64,000 nt of DNA from NCBI RefSeq assembly GCF_900094585.1, contig NZ_FMAG01000011.1:62001-126000 (forward strand), read 5' to 3'. A model generated the notes under the pieces. That model saw only the letters and a program-made list of their open reading frames with translations, had not been told where the DNA came from and made no database searches. Shown here in pieces: positions 8,901 to 17,302 of the stretch. Each line of letters starts with the position of its first letter. Within the stretch, counting starts at the first letter, position 1. The position numbers and the translations under genes are program-made. Source of the stretch: Martinezella multihospitum (lineage in GTDB: Bacteria; Pseudomonadota; Alphaproteobacteria; Rhizobiales; Rhizobiaceae).

Positions 8901-10695
8901 CTTCATCGATCCCGATCCGAACATGGCAAAGACGCTCGCCGAGCGTCAGCGCCTGTTCGACCTGCCGCGCTCCAGCTGGCAGGATTTCGACAAGTCCGTC
9001 CTGTCCAAGGGCGCGATGATCATCTCCCGCTCAGCCAAATCGGTGACGCTGACGCCGGAAGCGGTCGCCGCCATCGGCATCGACAAGTCGGTCGCAACGC
9101 CCTTCGAGATCATGACGGCGATCCTCAAGGCGCCCGTTGATCTCTTGTGGTTCGGCGGTATCGGCACCTACGTCAAGGCGCCTTCCGAAACGGATTCGGA
9201 AGTCGGCGACCGTGCCAACGATCCGATCCGCATTACGGCCGAAGAAGTCCGCGCCAAGGTGATCGGCGAAGGCGCCAACCTCGGCGTCACGCAGAAGGGC
9301 CGCATTGCCTACGGCCTGAAGGGCGGGCGCTGCAACTCCGACGCCATCGACAACTCCGCCGGCGTCAACACCTCGGACGTCGAGGTCAACATCAAGATCG
9401 CGCTTGCCAACGCCATGCACGCCGAACGCTTGACCCGCGCCAAGCGCGACGTCCTGCTCGCCTCCATGACCGACGAAGTCGGAGCACTGGTGTTGCGCAA
9501 CAACTACCTGCAATCCCTGGCGATCTCGCTGACGGAGCGCAAGGGCACCGGTAACGCTCTCGAACTCAGCCGTTTCATGAGCGTGCTGGAAGCGGCCAAG
9601 CAGCTCAACCGCAAGGTCGAGACCCTGCCCGACGATCAGACCTTCGCCGAGCGTTACGCCAACGGCCGGCCGCTGACCCGCGCCGAAATCGGCGTGCTGC
9701 TCTCCTATGCCAAGATCGTCCTCTTCGACGCGCTGGTCGCTAGCGACCTTCCTGACGATCCCTATTTCGCTGCCACGCTCAGCCGCTATTTCCCGGCCAA
9801 GATGCAGCGCTCGAATTCAACCGATATCGAAAGCCATCGCCTGCGCCGTGAAATCATCGGCACGGCGCTTGCCAACGAAGCGATCAACCGCGGCGGTCCG
9901 GGCTTTGCCGTCAGCATGATGGATGCGACGGCGGCGTCAGCTGCCGAGGTGGTCAAGGCGGCCGTCATCGCCCGCGATGGTTTCGACCTCGACCGGCTCT
10001 GGAACGAGACGGATGCGCTTGACGGCAAGGTCGGCGGCCAGATGCAGAACCGCGTTTATGGCGAGATCACCGAAGTCTATACCGTGCTGACCCGCCTGCT
10101 GTTGAAGACGGGAGCCGCCAAGGGCGATATCGAGGAGACCGTTAGCCGGCTTCGTGCAGCCCTGAAAAAGCTGCGGCCCGTCTTCCTGACCCATATCCCG
10201 GCAGATTTCGCAGCCGAAATCGCCGCCCGCGAGGCGGAATATCAGGCGGCCGGCCTGCCCGAGAAGCTCGCTTCGGAGATCGCCATGATCTACGCGCTCG
10301 TGCTTGTTCCGGAAATCATGCAAATTGCCGAGCGCACCGGCGATACGCTGAACCGGGCAGCGGAAAGCTACTTCACCGTGTCGCAGACCTTCCGCGTCGG
10401 CCGCCTGCTGCTGGCCGGCAGCCGGATCGTGACAGGCGATCACTATGAGAGCCTCGCTCTGGCGCGCAGCCTCGACCAGATCGCCGGCGCCCGCCGCGAT
10501 ATCGTCATCTCGGCGCTATCAAACCATCCGAAGGACAAGCAACCAGTTCAGGCATGGCACGCGGAAGACCGCATTCGCATCAACCGCATCGCCGAGGAGC
10601 TTGGCGGCCTCAGCGAAAGCGGCGATCCGAACCTCGCCCGCATCACCGTTGCCGCCGGCCTGCTCAGCGATCTTGCGAACGGCCGGGCAAGGTGA
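5905..10695 (+). CDS. NAD-specific glutamate dehydrogenase, large 180-kDa class
   Basis: 1596-residue NAD-glutamate dehydrogenase, of the very large class found in Proteobacteria and Streptomyces, interconverting glutamate and 2-oxoglutarate plus ammonia, mainly catabolic. The N-terminal half contains the ACT-like regulatory regions. The catalytic core starts near residue 790 with FGKVARGGLRWSDR, followed by the KAQQVKNAVIVPVGAKGGF block near residue 830. The nucleotide-binding region follows (VVGVGDMSGDVFGNGML, near residue 970). No frameshift or internal stop. GGGAGG at 5894-5899 supports the ATG. It is followed 51 bases later by the MFS gene on the same strand. Confidence 0.96.
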   Translation: MAPKTNPKREKQIEAARKIAAATGEAHLDPEILFGRASNDDIELYSPEMLALAATHAAKELAAWGGTSPRVSIEQVASIEPGGVAVSILSITDHNMPFLYESIMGEVTSSYRDLYMAVHPILVIEKGKQPSLYSADQPSDPAHRVSHIQLHLSPLTTAQATDLTKRVQTVLDQTHLAVSDWKPMLSRLDTVISELSTYEAAGRRKNDRDEALAFLAWLRDGNFTFLGMREYVYSGKGANAKVERDRGTGLGILSNPDVRVLRQGKDQVTTTPEILAFLDGPDFLIVTKANVKSIVHRRAYMDYVGVKRFDTDGNVTGELRIVGLFTSTAYTSAAAEVPLLRSKVQKVKDHFGFDPTSHSGRMLENTLESYPRDDLFQIDTSLLASFAEQINDLTDRPRVRALPRIDHFDRFVSVIVYVPREEYDSVVREKIGNYLKSVYDGRVSAYYPAFPEGGVARVHFIIGRSAGKTPHVPQAKLEEAIRAITARWDERFVMLAGPKAPSISVSQAFQEAFSPEDAFADLPDIIATAGVEPIRIGFYIRKDEAGDILSLKIFHGDGNLALSRRVPLLENLGFNVISERTFDIYVTNKDGSTGHVVLHDMELEARNGLTIDLARHGAALEEAFLAAFGGTIDNDAFNRLIVSADLSARETNVLRAYSRYLRQAGIAYSQDYISATLDKYPRIAASLFRLFHDTLDPKLSDKNRTKKLSELHASIEAELADVPSLDDDRILRRYVNAIDATLRTNYFQKNADGTPKAMLAFKLDPKLLDGLPEPRPFREIFVYGVEVEGVHLRFGKVARGGLRWSDRAEDYRTEVLGLVKAQQVKNAVIVPVGAKGGFYPKKLPVGGSRDEIFNTGREAYKTYIRTLLSITDNISGADIIPPADTVRLDGDDPYFVVAADKGTATFSDTANALAQEAGFWLDDAFASGGSAGYDHKKMGITARGAWETVKRHFREMDIDIQATPFNVVGVGDMSGDVFGNGMLLSPKIRLLAAFDHRDIFIDPDPNMAKTLAERQRLFDLPRSSWQDFDKSVLSKGAMIISRSAKSVTLTPEAVAAIGIDKSVATPFEIMTAILKAPVDLLWFGGIGTYVKAPSETDSEVGDRANDPIRITAEEVRAKVIGEGANLGVTQKGRIAYGLKGGRCNSDAIDNSAGVNTSDVEVNIKIALANAMHAERLTRAKRDVLLASMTDEVGALVLRNNYLQSLAISLTERKGTGNALELSRFMSVLEAAKQLNRKVETLPDDQTFAERYANGRPLTRAEIGVLLSYAKIVLFDALVASDLPDDPYFAATLSRYFPAKMQRSNSTDIESHRLRREIIGTALANEAINRGGPGFAVSMMDATAASAAEVVKAAVIARDGFDLDRLWNETDALDGKVGGQMQNRVYGEITEVYTVLTRLLLKTGAAKGDIEETVSRLRAALKKLRPVFLTHIPADFAAEIAAREAEYQAAGLPEKLASEIAMIYALVLVPEIMQIAERTGDTLNRAAESYFTVSQTFRVGRLLLAGSRIVTGDHYESLALARSLDQIAGARRDIVISALSNHPKDKQPVQAWHAEDRIRINRIAEELGGLSESGDPNLARITVAAGLLSDLANGRAR

Positions 10696-10746
10696 CACAG
10701 TCCGCCCCGACCCGGTAAACGGGTAAGGAATTGAGGGCAGGATCTG

Positions 10747-12132
10747 GTGGCAACCGAAATCGATAATGACGTGCCGGCCAAAGTGCCGGCACGCGGCATC
10801 TGGGGCTGGATGTTTTTCGACTGGGCGGCGCAGCCGTTCTTCACCGTCGTCACCACCTTCATTTTCGGCCCCTATTTCGTCGCGCGGCTGACGGCCGATC
10901 CCGTCTCCGCCCAGACGACATGGAGCAACATGGCGACGATCTCTTCGGTGATCATCGCCATCCTCTCGCCGGTCCTCGGCTCGATCGCCGATCAATCAGG
11001 CGCCCGCAAACCCTGGATCGCCTTCTTCGCCGTCATCAAGATCGCCAGTCTTGCCTGCCTTTGGGGAGCGGCCCCGGGGTCACCTGTCATCTATCCAATG
11101 ATCTTCATGATTCTGGCCTCGATCGCGGCCGAATTTTCCATCGTCTTCAACGATTCGATGATGCCGCGGCTGGTTGGCAAGGATGATGTCGGCAGGCTGT
11201 CGAATACTGCCTGGGGGCTCGGCTATCTCGGCGGCATGATCGTCCTGATCACCGTCGTGGCCCTGCTCGCCGGCAATCCGCAGACCGGCAAAACCATTCT
11301 CGGCCTGACCCCGCTTTTCGGCCTCGATCCGACGCTCGGCGAGGATGCCCGCATCACCGGGCCGATTTCGGCTGCGTGGTATCTCGTCTTCATCCTGCCT
11401 ATGTTTCTCTTCACGCCGGATGCCGCCCGCGGTCTGCCGCTGCGTGCAGCCGTTCGCTCCGGCCTGCGCGAGCTATCGACCACGCTTGGCGAGCTGAAAC
11501 GCCGCCGCGGCATCAGCCTCTTCCTCATCGCTCGCATGGTCTATCAGGATGGCGTCAACGGCTTGCTGATCCTCGGCGGCACCTTTGCGGCGGGGATGTT
11601 CGGCTGGGCGACGATCGAGATCGGCATCTACGGCATCATCCTCAACATTATCGCCATCTTCGGCTGCTTCGCCGCCGGCTATGTCGATCGATGGTTGGGC
11701 TCGAAGACGACTGTCGTCATCAGCCTGACATTGCTGCTGATTGCCACCTTCGGCATCATCTCGACCGGCCCCGGCTTTACGCTCTTCGGCCTCGTGCCGC
11801 TCTCGACCGTCAGCTCTGGCGGTCTGTTCGGCACCGCCGCGGAAAAGGCCTATATCGGCTACGGCCTACTGATCGGTATCGCTTTCGGGCCGGTGCAAGC
11901 CTCCTCGCGCTCCTATCTCGCCCGCAGCGTCAGCCTTTCGGAAGCCGGCCGCTATTTCGGCATCTACGCACTGTCAGGCCGCGCCACGAGTTTTATGGCG
12001 ACACTGTTCTTCTCGCTGGTGACCTATTGGAGCGGCTCGGCTCGGCTCGGCATGGCGACGCTTGTGATCTTCCTGGCCGGTGGCCTCTTACTTCTGCTGC
12101 CGACGCCTTATCCGGCGGATAAGACGAGGTAG
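10747..12132 (+). CDS. UMF1-type MFS transporter (YxiO/Atg22-like)
   Basis: 461-residue inner-membrane protein with about 12 hydrophobic segments, of the major facilitator superfamily UMF1 group. Matching landmarks are the N-terminal WGWMFFDWAAQPFFTVVTTFIFGPYF, an acidic FNDSMMPRLV loop and the C-terminal FGPVQASSRSYLARSVSLSEAGRYFGIYALSGRATSF signature. The substrate is unknown; an amino-acid role is sometimes inferred from Atg22 but not shown here. The start is a GTG preceded by a GGGCAGG purine stretch; no good ATG lies nearby. Probably co-transcribed with the NAD-GDH gene. The gap after it is filled by a palindromic repeat. Confidence 0.88.
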   Translation: MATEIDNDVPAKVPARGIWGWMFFDWAAQPFFTVVTTFIFGPYFVARLTADPVSAQTTWSNMATISSVIIAILSPVLGSIADQSGARKPWIAFFAVIKIASLACLWGAAPGSPVIYPMIFMILASIAAEFSIVFNDSMMPRLVGKDDVGRLSNTAWGLGYLGGMIVLITVVALLAGNPQTGKTILGLTPLFGLDPTLGEDARITGPISAAWYLVFILPMFLFTPDAARGLPLRAAVRSGLRELSTTLGELKRRRGISLFLIARMVYQDGVNGLLILGGTFAAGMFGWATIEIGIYGIILNIIAIFGCFAAGYVDRWLGSKTTVVISLTLLLIATFGIISTGPGFTLFGLVPLSTVSSGGLFGTAAEKAYIGYGLLIGIAFGPVQASSRSYLARSVSLSEAGRYFGIYALSGRATSFMATLFFSLVTYWSGSARLGMATLVIFLAGGLLLLLPTPYPADKTR

Positions 12133-12175
12133 GATATCCTTAACTTTGATTGTGAATATCCAGCGAAGGGTTAGC

Positions 12176-12293
12176 CCTCATGGTGAGGTGCGAAGGCTCC
12201 TGAGCCTGTCGAAGGGGCCGAAGCCTCGAACCACGATGGCGGGTTGGCTGGCTACGTGGCCACCCTCGTCCTTCGACAGGCTCAGGATGAGGG
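12176..12293. repeat. palindromic intergenic repeat, family A copy 1
   Basis: A mosaic palindromic element between the MFS gene and purH. A 17-base arm at 12199-12215 is the exact reverse complement of 12270-12286, able to form a long hairpin or cruciform. Two blocks are shared exactly with the copy near 22.9 kb: CCTCATGGTGAGGTGCG (12176-12192) and GGCCGAAGCCTCGAAC (12216-12231). This resembles RIME/BIME-like elements of rhizobial chromosomes. It sits between two convergent genes and could end both transcripts. Confidence 0.8.
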
Positions 12294-12310
12294 TGGAGCA
12301 AGCACTCGGC

Positions 12311-13927
12311 TTAGTGGCGAAAATGGCGAACGCCAGTGAAGACCATCGCGACATTGTGCTCGTTGGCTGCGTCGATCACTTCCTGGTCGCGCATCGAGCC
12401 GCCGGGCTGGATAACGGCTGTGGCGCCAGCGGCAATCGCCGAGAGCAACCCGTCGGCAAAGGGCAGGAAAGCTTCGGAAGCAACGGCGGAACCGCGCGTC
12501 AGCGGCTCGGCCAGACCCATGGCCTTGGCGGCTTCCTCGGCCTTGATGGCCGCGATGCGAGCGGAATCGACACGGCTCATCTGTCCGGCGCCGATACCGG
12601 CCGTCTGACCATCCTTGGCGTAAACGACAGCATTCGACTTCACATGCTTGGCGACACGGAAGGCGAACTTCATGTCCTCAAGCTCCTGTGCCGTCGGCGC
12701 GCGCTTGGTCACGACCTTGAGCTCCATGTCCTCGACCAGTGCGTTGTCGCGGTTCTGCACCAACAGACCGCCGGAGACGGTCTTGGCGGTCAGACCGGCA
12801 GCACGCGGATCGGGCAGGGCGCCGACGGAGAGCAGGCGGAGGTTCGGCTTGCGCGCGATGATCGCCTTGGCTTCCTCGGTCACGTCGGGCGCGATGATGA
12901 CCTCGGTGAAGAGCTTGACGATCTCTTCGGCCGTTTCCGCATCGAGCAGGCTGTTCAAGGCGATAATGCCGCCGAAGGCTGAGGTGGAATCGCAGGCAAG
13001 AGCACGCTTGTAAGCTTCCACCAGGCTCGGACCGGTGGCAACGCCGCAGGGATTAGCATGCTTGATGATCGCGCAGGCCGGGCCGTTTTCTGGCAGGAAT
13101 TCGGCAACGAGCTCATAGGCTGCGTCGGTGTCGTTGATATTGTTGTAGGAAAGCTGCTTGCCCTGCAGCAGCGCCGCTGTCGAGACGCCGGGGCGGTTTT
13201 CGCCGGTCAGGTAGAAAGCGGCCTTCTGGTGCGGATTTTCACCGTAGCGCATTTCCTCGCGCAGAACGCCGCCGATGACGCGGTGGCGTGGCGTGGCGAT
13301 ATCAAGGGCTTCGGCAAACCAGTTGGAGATCATCGCGTCGTATGCCGCAGTGCGGGCAAAAGCCTTGGCGGCCATGTGCTTGCGGAAACCATAAGTCGTC
13401 TGGCCGGCATCACTGGCAAGCTGCGCCAGCAGTTCGGCATAATCGGCGGGATCGGTGAGCGTCGTCACATAGGCATGGTTCTTTGCCGAAGCGCGTATCA
13501 TCGCCGGGCCGCCGATATCGATATTCTCGACCGTCGTCGGATAGTCGCCACCTGCCTTGCGCACGTCCTCAAAGGGATAGAGATTGATAACAGCGAGATC
13601 GATGCCTTCGATGCCGTGCTCCTTCATCGCAGCTTGATGCTCGGCATCGTCGCGGATGGCGAGCAGGCCGCCATGCACCTTCGGATGCAGCGTCTTGACG
13701 CGGCCGTCCATGATCTCCGGAAAGTTCGTAACTTCCGATACGTCCGTCACGGCAAGGCCGGCCGCGGCAATCGCCTTGTGCGTGCCGCCGGTCGACAGGA
13801 GACGCACGCCCTGTTCGCTCAGCGCACGTGCCAGCTCGACGATGCCGGTCTTGTCGAAGACGGACAGAAGCGCGGTTTTAACCTTTACCTTATCGGGAGC
13901 GGGAATTTTCTTGGAAACGACGGCCAT
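12311..13927 (-). CDS. purH: bifunctional AICAR formyltransferase / IMP cyclohydrolase
   Basis: 538-residue PurH, performing the last two steps of de novo purine synthesis: AICAR plus 10-formyl-THF to FAICAR, then ring closure to IMP. The N-terminal MGS-like cyclohydrolase domain (about 1-200) shows LLSTGGTHKAI and DGRVKTLHPKVHGGLL; the C-terminal transformylase domain has the CAIIKHANPCGVA motif with the catalytic Lys-His pair and ends near EHNVAMVFTGVRHFRH. The frame is open 90 codons further upstream, but ATG 13927 is preceded by GGAGAAA and gives the normal family length. Lies downstream of the heparinase-like gene in a leftward series. Confidence 0.96.
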   Translation of the reverse strand: MAVVSKKIPAPDKVKVKTALLSVFDKTGIVELARALSEQGVRLLSTGGTHKAIAAAGLAVTDVSEVTNFPEIMDGRVKTLHPKVHGGLLAIRDDAEHQAAMKEHGIEGIDLAVINLYPFEDVRKAGGDYPTTVENIDIGGPAMIRASAKNHAYVTTLTDPADYAELLAQLASDAGQTTYGFRKHMAAKAFARTAAYDAMISNWFAEALDIATPRHRVIGGVLREEMRYGENPHQKAAFYLTGENRPGVSTAALLQGKQLSYNNINDTDAAYELVAEFLPENGPACAIIKHANPCGVATGPSLVEAYKRALACDSTSAFGGIIALNSLLDAETAEEIVKLFTEVIIAPDVTEEAKAIIARKPNLRLLSVGALPDPRAAGLTAKTVSGGLLVQNRDNALVEDMELKVVTKRAPTAQELEDMKFAFRVAKHVKSNAVVYAKDGQTAGIGAGQMSRVDSARIAAIKAEEAAKAMGLAEPLTRGSAVASEAFLPFADGLLSAIAAGATAVIQPGGSMRDQEVIDAANEHNVAMVFTGVRHFRH

Positions 13928-13946
13928 GGGCTTTCTCCGGTCTGAA

Positions 13947-13990
13947 GCAATTCCAGGAAAACTGCGCAGCGGTTTTCCGTCCGGAATTGC
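13947..13990. repeat. palindromic repeat, family B copy 1
   Basis: Nested palindrome: GCAATTCC (947-954) pairs with GGAATTGC (983-990) and GGAAAAC pairs with GTTTTCC inside. It lies just upstream of purH. A related copy is at 29653-29694 beside parB. Likely a dispersed rhizobial intergenic palindrome; here it would form in the purH leader RNA. Confidence 0.65.
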
Positions 13991-14096
13991 GAGATAACAA
14001 AAACAGAGCGAAAAACGCTCTGGCATGAGGAGATGTCCGGCGGAAATGGCGCGGGACGAATAATGCCGCCCCGTTAGCATAGCTGACGCGCTTAGC

Positions 14097-15800
14097 CTAT
14101 GGCCGATGCGATAAAAACCAGCGGATTTCCGGCTTTTCGGTGATCCGGAAAACGATCTCGAGCTGATCGGAAGAGCGCATACCCGAGGGATCGGCAAAGA
14201 AGATATCTTCTGCGACCAGCACCTCGTTGCCGGGCGAGGAGAAGACCCAGGTCTCTCCGTCGGGCGCGATCAGCAGCGCAGAATCCGTCTCGGTCTGCAG
14301 GAGACTGATGGAGGGGTGGATATGGAAGCGCGCCGAGGCAATGCCTTCACCCTTCGGCTGATGCTTCTTGCCATCGGGCACGAAGAACCGGTCGCGGCCG
14401 GCGACGATCGTGCCTGACGCGTTGAGGCTGACCTCGCGCTCATGGACGTAGCCGAAGATGGAGAGATAGCCGTCATGCGCCGCGCGGACATAGTCGCGCC
14501 CGTCCTCGGTCTCGGCGCGTTCGACGATGACCTTCTTCACGCCGCTGACCATGATCGGCCCCAGCGATTTCGATTTGGAAAACTGGCACGAGGAAGTGTC
14601 GTTGAGCGTCACGGTCGAATGCGCCGCCGTTGCCCGCGCCGCCTGCATGAAGCGGTCGCCGCCAAATTCGGGCGCGCCGGAATTGATAATGAAACGCGTC
14701 TTGCCCGAGGACATCTCGAAGGAAAGGCAGCCGGCATGCGCCGTGCGGCTGAGATCCACGGAACCGGCGGAGCCGGCATCGACGATGACGACAGCCTGAC
14801 CGGCGGCCAAACGGTGATACTTGGTATGCGGCAGCGCCTTGAAGGCCTGGCCGGCCGTCTCATCATAGCGCAGCACCGACATCAGCTCGTTGGCGAGCGT
14901 CGATGTCGCGCCGTTGAACAGCGCCAGATCGCCATCCTGATGGCGGAAGAAGCGCAGTGCCGGATACATGCGGTCAATGCCGGGAATGAGCCGGATCGGT
15001 ACGTCATGACCGAGATTGACATAGGTCTGGCGCAGCGGCAGCAGGTCGAGCAGCAGCTCCAGCGACGCCCGCGGATTGCGCGAGATGTGGCCTCCATCCT
15101 GCAAAATCTGCCTGTCGATCTCCCGGTCGAGCGCCTGACCCGCCCGTTTCAGCGTCAGCGAACTGCTCGGCATGGCGACCGAGGCCATGGCAAGCGCGAT
15201 GCGCACGCGGAACCGGGTGATGCCATCGGGAGACGACGCCACGATCCGGCGCAGAAAGCGCACATGGAAAACGAGCATGCGCATGAAACGGCGGTAAAAA
15301 CCGCTATCCGTGCCCTGCAAAAGTACGGGCGAATGCGATAGCAGCGCGATCAGCCGCTGTGCGGCTATATCGGGTGACCAGGCAAGACCATGCAGCCGGC
15401 GGCCGTGAACGGCGATCCAGTCGGTAAGGATCGATCGCGCCATGGCCGAAGCCTGGTCGCTCTTTTCCGCCCGCAAATGTCGCAGCCAGCGAAAATTATG
15501 CAGCCGGGCGGCGAAGGCCAGCGACGGCAGCTCCAATGAGAAGGGCGATGCACCTTGTGTTTCCAGAACGCGCCCGGCGAGCAGGATGCGGCCGTTCAGA
15601 AGTTCTTCGACGAAAAAGGGATCGACGCTGCGCAGGTCGGTGGGCGCCACGATCAGGCGTTCCGGCACACGCATCGTGTGGCGGGTGAGACGCAATCGCG
15701 TCAACGCCGCGCGGCGCGACATCCGCCGCCATGCTTCCCGCATGTATGAACTCACTAAACCCTGCCGCAGATCTGCATATTTGCTTCTGCTTACTCTCAT
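14097..15800 (-). CDS. heparinase II/III-family protein
   Basis: 567-residue protein with the architecture of heparinase II/III-like polysaccharide lyases: an alpha-helical N-terminal toroid (WRRM through the WIAVHGRRLHGLAWSPDIAAQRL region) and a C-terminal beta-sheet domain starting near RFFRHQDGDLALFNGAT. The HSTVTLNDTSSCQF segment is the familiar substrate-cleft strand, and the tail has FHIHPSISL. No signal peptide is obvious, unlike secreted lyases; in rhizobia this family is part of a conserved gene string with purH and rsmB and its substrate is unknown. Start ATG 15800. Catalytic activity is inferred from family only. Confidence 0.85.
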   Translation of the reverse strand: MRVSRSKYADLRQGLVSSYMREAWRRMSRRAALTRLRLTRHTMRVPERLIVAPTDLRSVDPFFVEELLNGRILLAGRVLETQGASPFSLELPSLAFAARLHNFRWLRHLRAEKSDQASAMARSILTDWIAVHGRRLHGLAWSPDIAAQRLIALLSHSPVLLQGTDSGFYRRFMRMLVFHVRFLRRIVASSPDGITRFRVRIALAMASVAMPSSSLTLKRAGQALDREIDRQILQDGGHISRNPRASLELLLDLLPLRQTYVNLGHDVPIRLIPGIDRMYPALRFFRHQDGDLALFNGATSTLANELMSVLRYDETAGQAFKALPHTKYHRLAAGQAVVIVDAGSAGSVDLSRTAHAGCLSFEMSSGKTRFIINSGAPEFGGDRFMQAARATAAHSTVTLNDTSSCQFSKSKSLGPIMVSGVKKVIVERAETEDGRDYVRAAHDGYLSIFGYVHEREVSLNASGTIVAGRDRFFVPDGKKHQPKGEGIASARFHIHPSISLLQTETDSALLIAPDGETWVFSSPGNEVLVAEDIFFADPSGMRSSDQLEIVFRITEKPEIRWFLSHRP

Positions 15801-15892
15801 TACCCGTGGTTAAAAAGAGGTTACAGATATACCAATTAAAGACATGTTCACCGGTTTTTTAACCGTCCGGTAAAAACGATTCGAGGTGGGGA

Positions 15893-17302
15893 CTAATGCG
15901 TGCGGCGAAGCACGACGGCAAAGAAGCCGTCGAGGCCGGAGGCGAAGCCATCGGCGAGCGGCAGCATGTCCGGCGTGGTACGGAAGGCACCGAACGGCGA
16001 AATCGCCGCTTCCAGGCCCGGCCAGTCGCCAGCCGTAATCGGTACGCGTTCGACATTTTCGGTATCGACAAGCAGGCGTTCGACGAGATCCTCGCCCTCT
16101 TCCGGGTCGAGCGAGCAATTGGAAAAGACCACCACGCCACCCGGCTTGACCAGCGTCAAAGCGTGACGAAGCAGGCGTTCCTGCAGGGCGGCCAGCTTGG
16201 CGATATCCTCAGGCCCCTTGGTCCACAGCACGTCCGGATGACGGCGCGTCGTTCCCGTCGAGGAGCAGGGGGCATCGAGAAGAGCCGCGTCAAAGAGTTT
16301 GTCAGGCCGATATTTGCTCATGTCGGCAACCACGGTCTCGGCCTCGAAACCCAGACGCGCCAGATTGCCGGACAGCCGCTTCAACCGATTGGCGGATTGA
16401 TCGAGGGCCGTAACCTCAGCGCCGGCGAGAATGAGCTGCGCCGTCTTGCCGCCAGGTGCTGCACAGAGATCCACCACCCGCTTGCCCGCCAGCGAGCCGA
16501 AAAGTTTTGCTGGAATGCTGGCGGCGGCATCCTGAACCCACCACTCGCCTTCGTCGAAACCTTCGAGAGAGGGAATGGAACCTTCGAAAGCGGCAAGCCG
16601 CACGCCGCCGGTCGGCAGCACCGTGCCGTTCAGCCGCTTCGCCCAGCCCTCGGCATCGGATTTCACGGTGAGGTCGATCGCCGCCGGCTCGAGCTGCGTG
16701 TCGGAAATTCTGAGTGCCGCGGGCGCGCCATAGGCCGCTTCCAGGCGGGATAGGAACCATTCCGGCATGGCCGGCACTTTCGCAACCTGCTCTAGGATTT
16801 CCTGCTTTTCCCGACCAATACGACGGAGAATGGCGTTCACCAGCTTGGCGAAGCGGCGATTGCGGGGATCGCGGTTGGCTTGTTCCACGGCAAGATCGAC
16901 AGCGGAATGATCCGGCACGTCGAGATAGAGGATCTGCGCAGCACCAATGACGAGGACATGATGCAGGGCGCGCGCGCCCTCCGGCAGCGGCGAATCGAGC
17001 AGCGACGAGATCGCCGCCTCGATGCGCGGCAGGTGCCTGAGCGCACTGTTCAAGATCGCCCTAACCAGCGCGCGGTCGCCATCGCTGAGCGTCGTATAGG
17101 CGGCGCTGCCGCCCTCGGCGTCTAGCATGCCGTCGAGTGGCGTCTTGCGGTCCAGCACGGCTCCCAGGATCTTCGACGCCGCCGCGCGGGCCGCAAGGCC
17201 GGGCTTGGGCGGAGACTGATCGAGCTGCCGCGACTGATGCGGCCGCTTGCCCGATCGTTTTCCGTCTCGGTTGGAAGCGTTGTTTTTCGTGTCAGAACTC
17301 AA
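15893..17302 (-). CDS. rsmB: 16S rRNA m5C967-type methyltransferase RsmB family
   Basis: 469-residue RsmB/Sun-type SAM-dependent RNA (cytosine-5) methyltransferase. An N-terminal NusB-like RNA-binding domain occupies about residues 35-165; the Rossmann methyltransferase follows with CAAPGGKT (290-297), PCSSTGT with Cys346 and the nucleophile Cys396 in NCSLDPEEGE. The N-terminus is unusually basic and Asn/Gln-rich. Start appears to be TTG at 17302, whose bases form TTGA with the htpX stop, implying translational coupling; no better ATG exists before residue 59. Exact rRNA position is inferred from the family. Confidence 0.9.
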   Translation of the reverse strand: MSSDTKNNASNRDGKRSGKRPHQSRQLDQSPPKPGLAARAAASKILGAVLDRKTPLDGMLDAEGGSAAYTTLSDGDRALVRAILNSALRHLPRIEAAISSLLDSPLPEGARALHHVLVIGAAQILYLDVPDHSAVDLAVEQANRDPRNRRFAKLVNAILRRIGREKQEILEQVAKVPAMPEWFLSRLEAAYGAPAALRISDTQLEPAAIDLTVKSDAEGWAKRLNGTVLPTGGVRLAAFEGSIPSLEGFDEGEWWVQDAAASIPAKLFGSLAGKRVVDLCAAPGGKTAQLILAGAEVTALDQSANRLKRLSGNLARLGFEAETVVADMSKYRPDKLFDAALLDAPCSSTGTTRRHPDVLWTKGPEDIAKLAALQERLLRHALTLVKPGGVVVFSNCSLDPEEGEDLVERLLVDTENVERVPITAGDWPGLEAAISPFGAFRTTPDMLPLADGFASGLDGFFAVVLRRTH

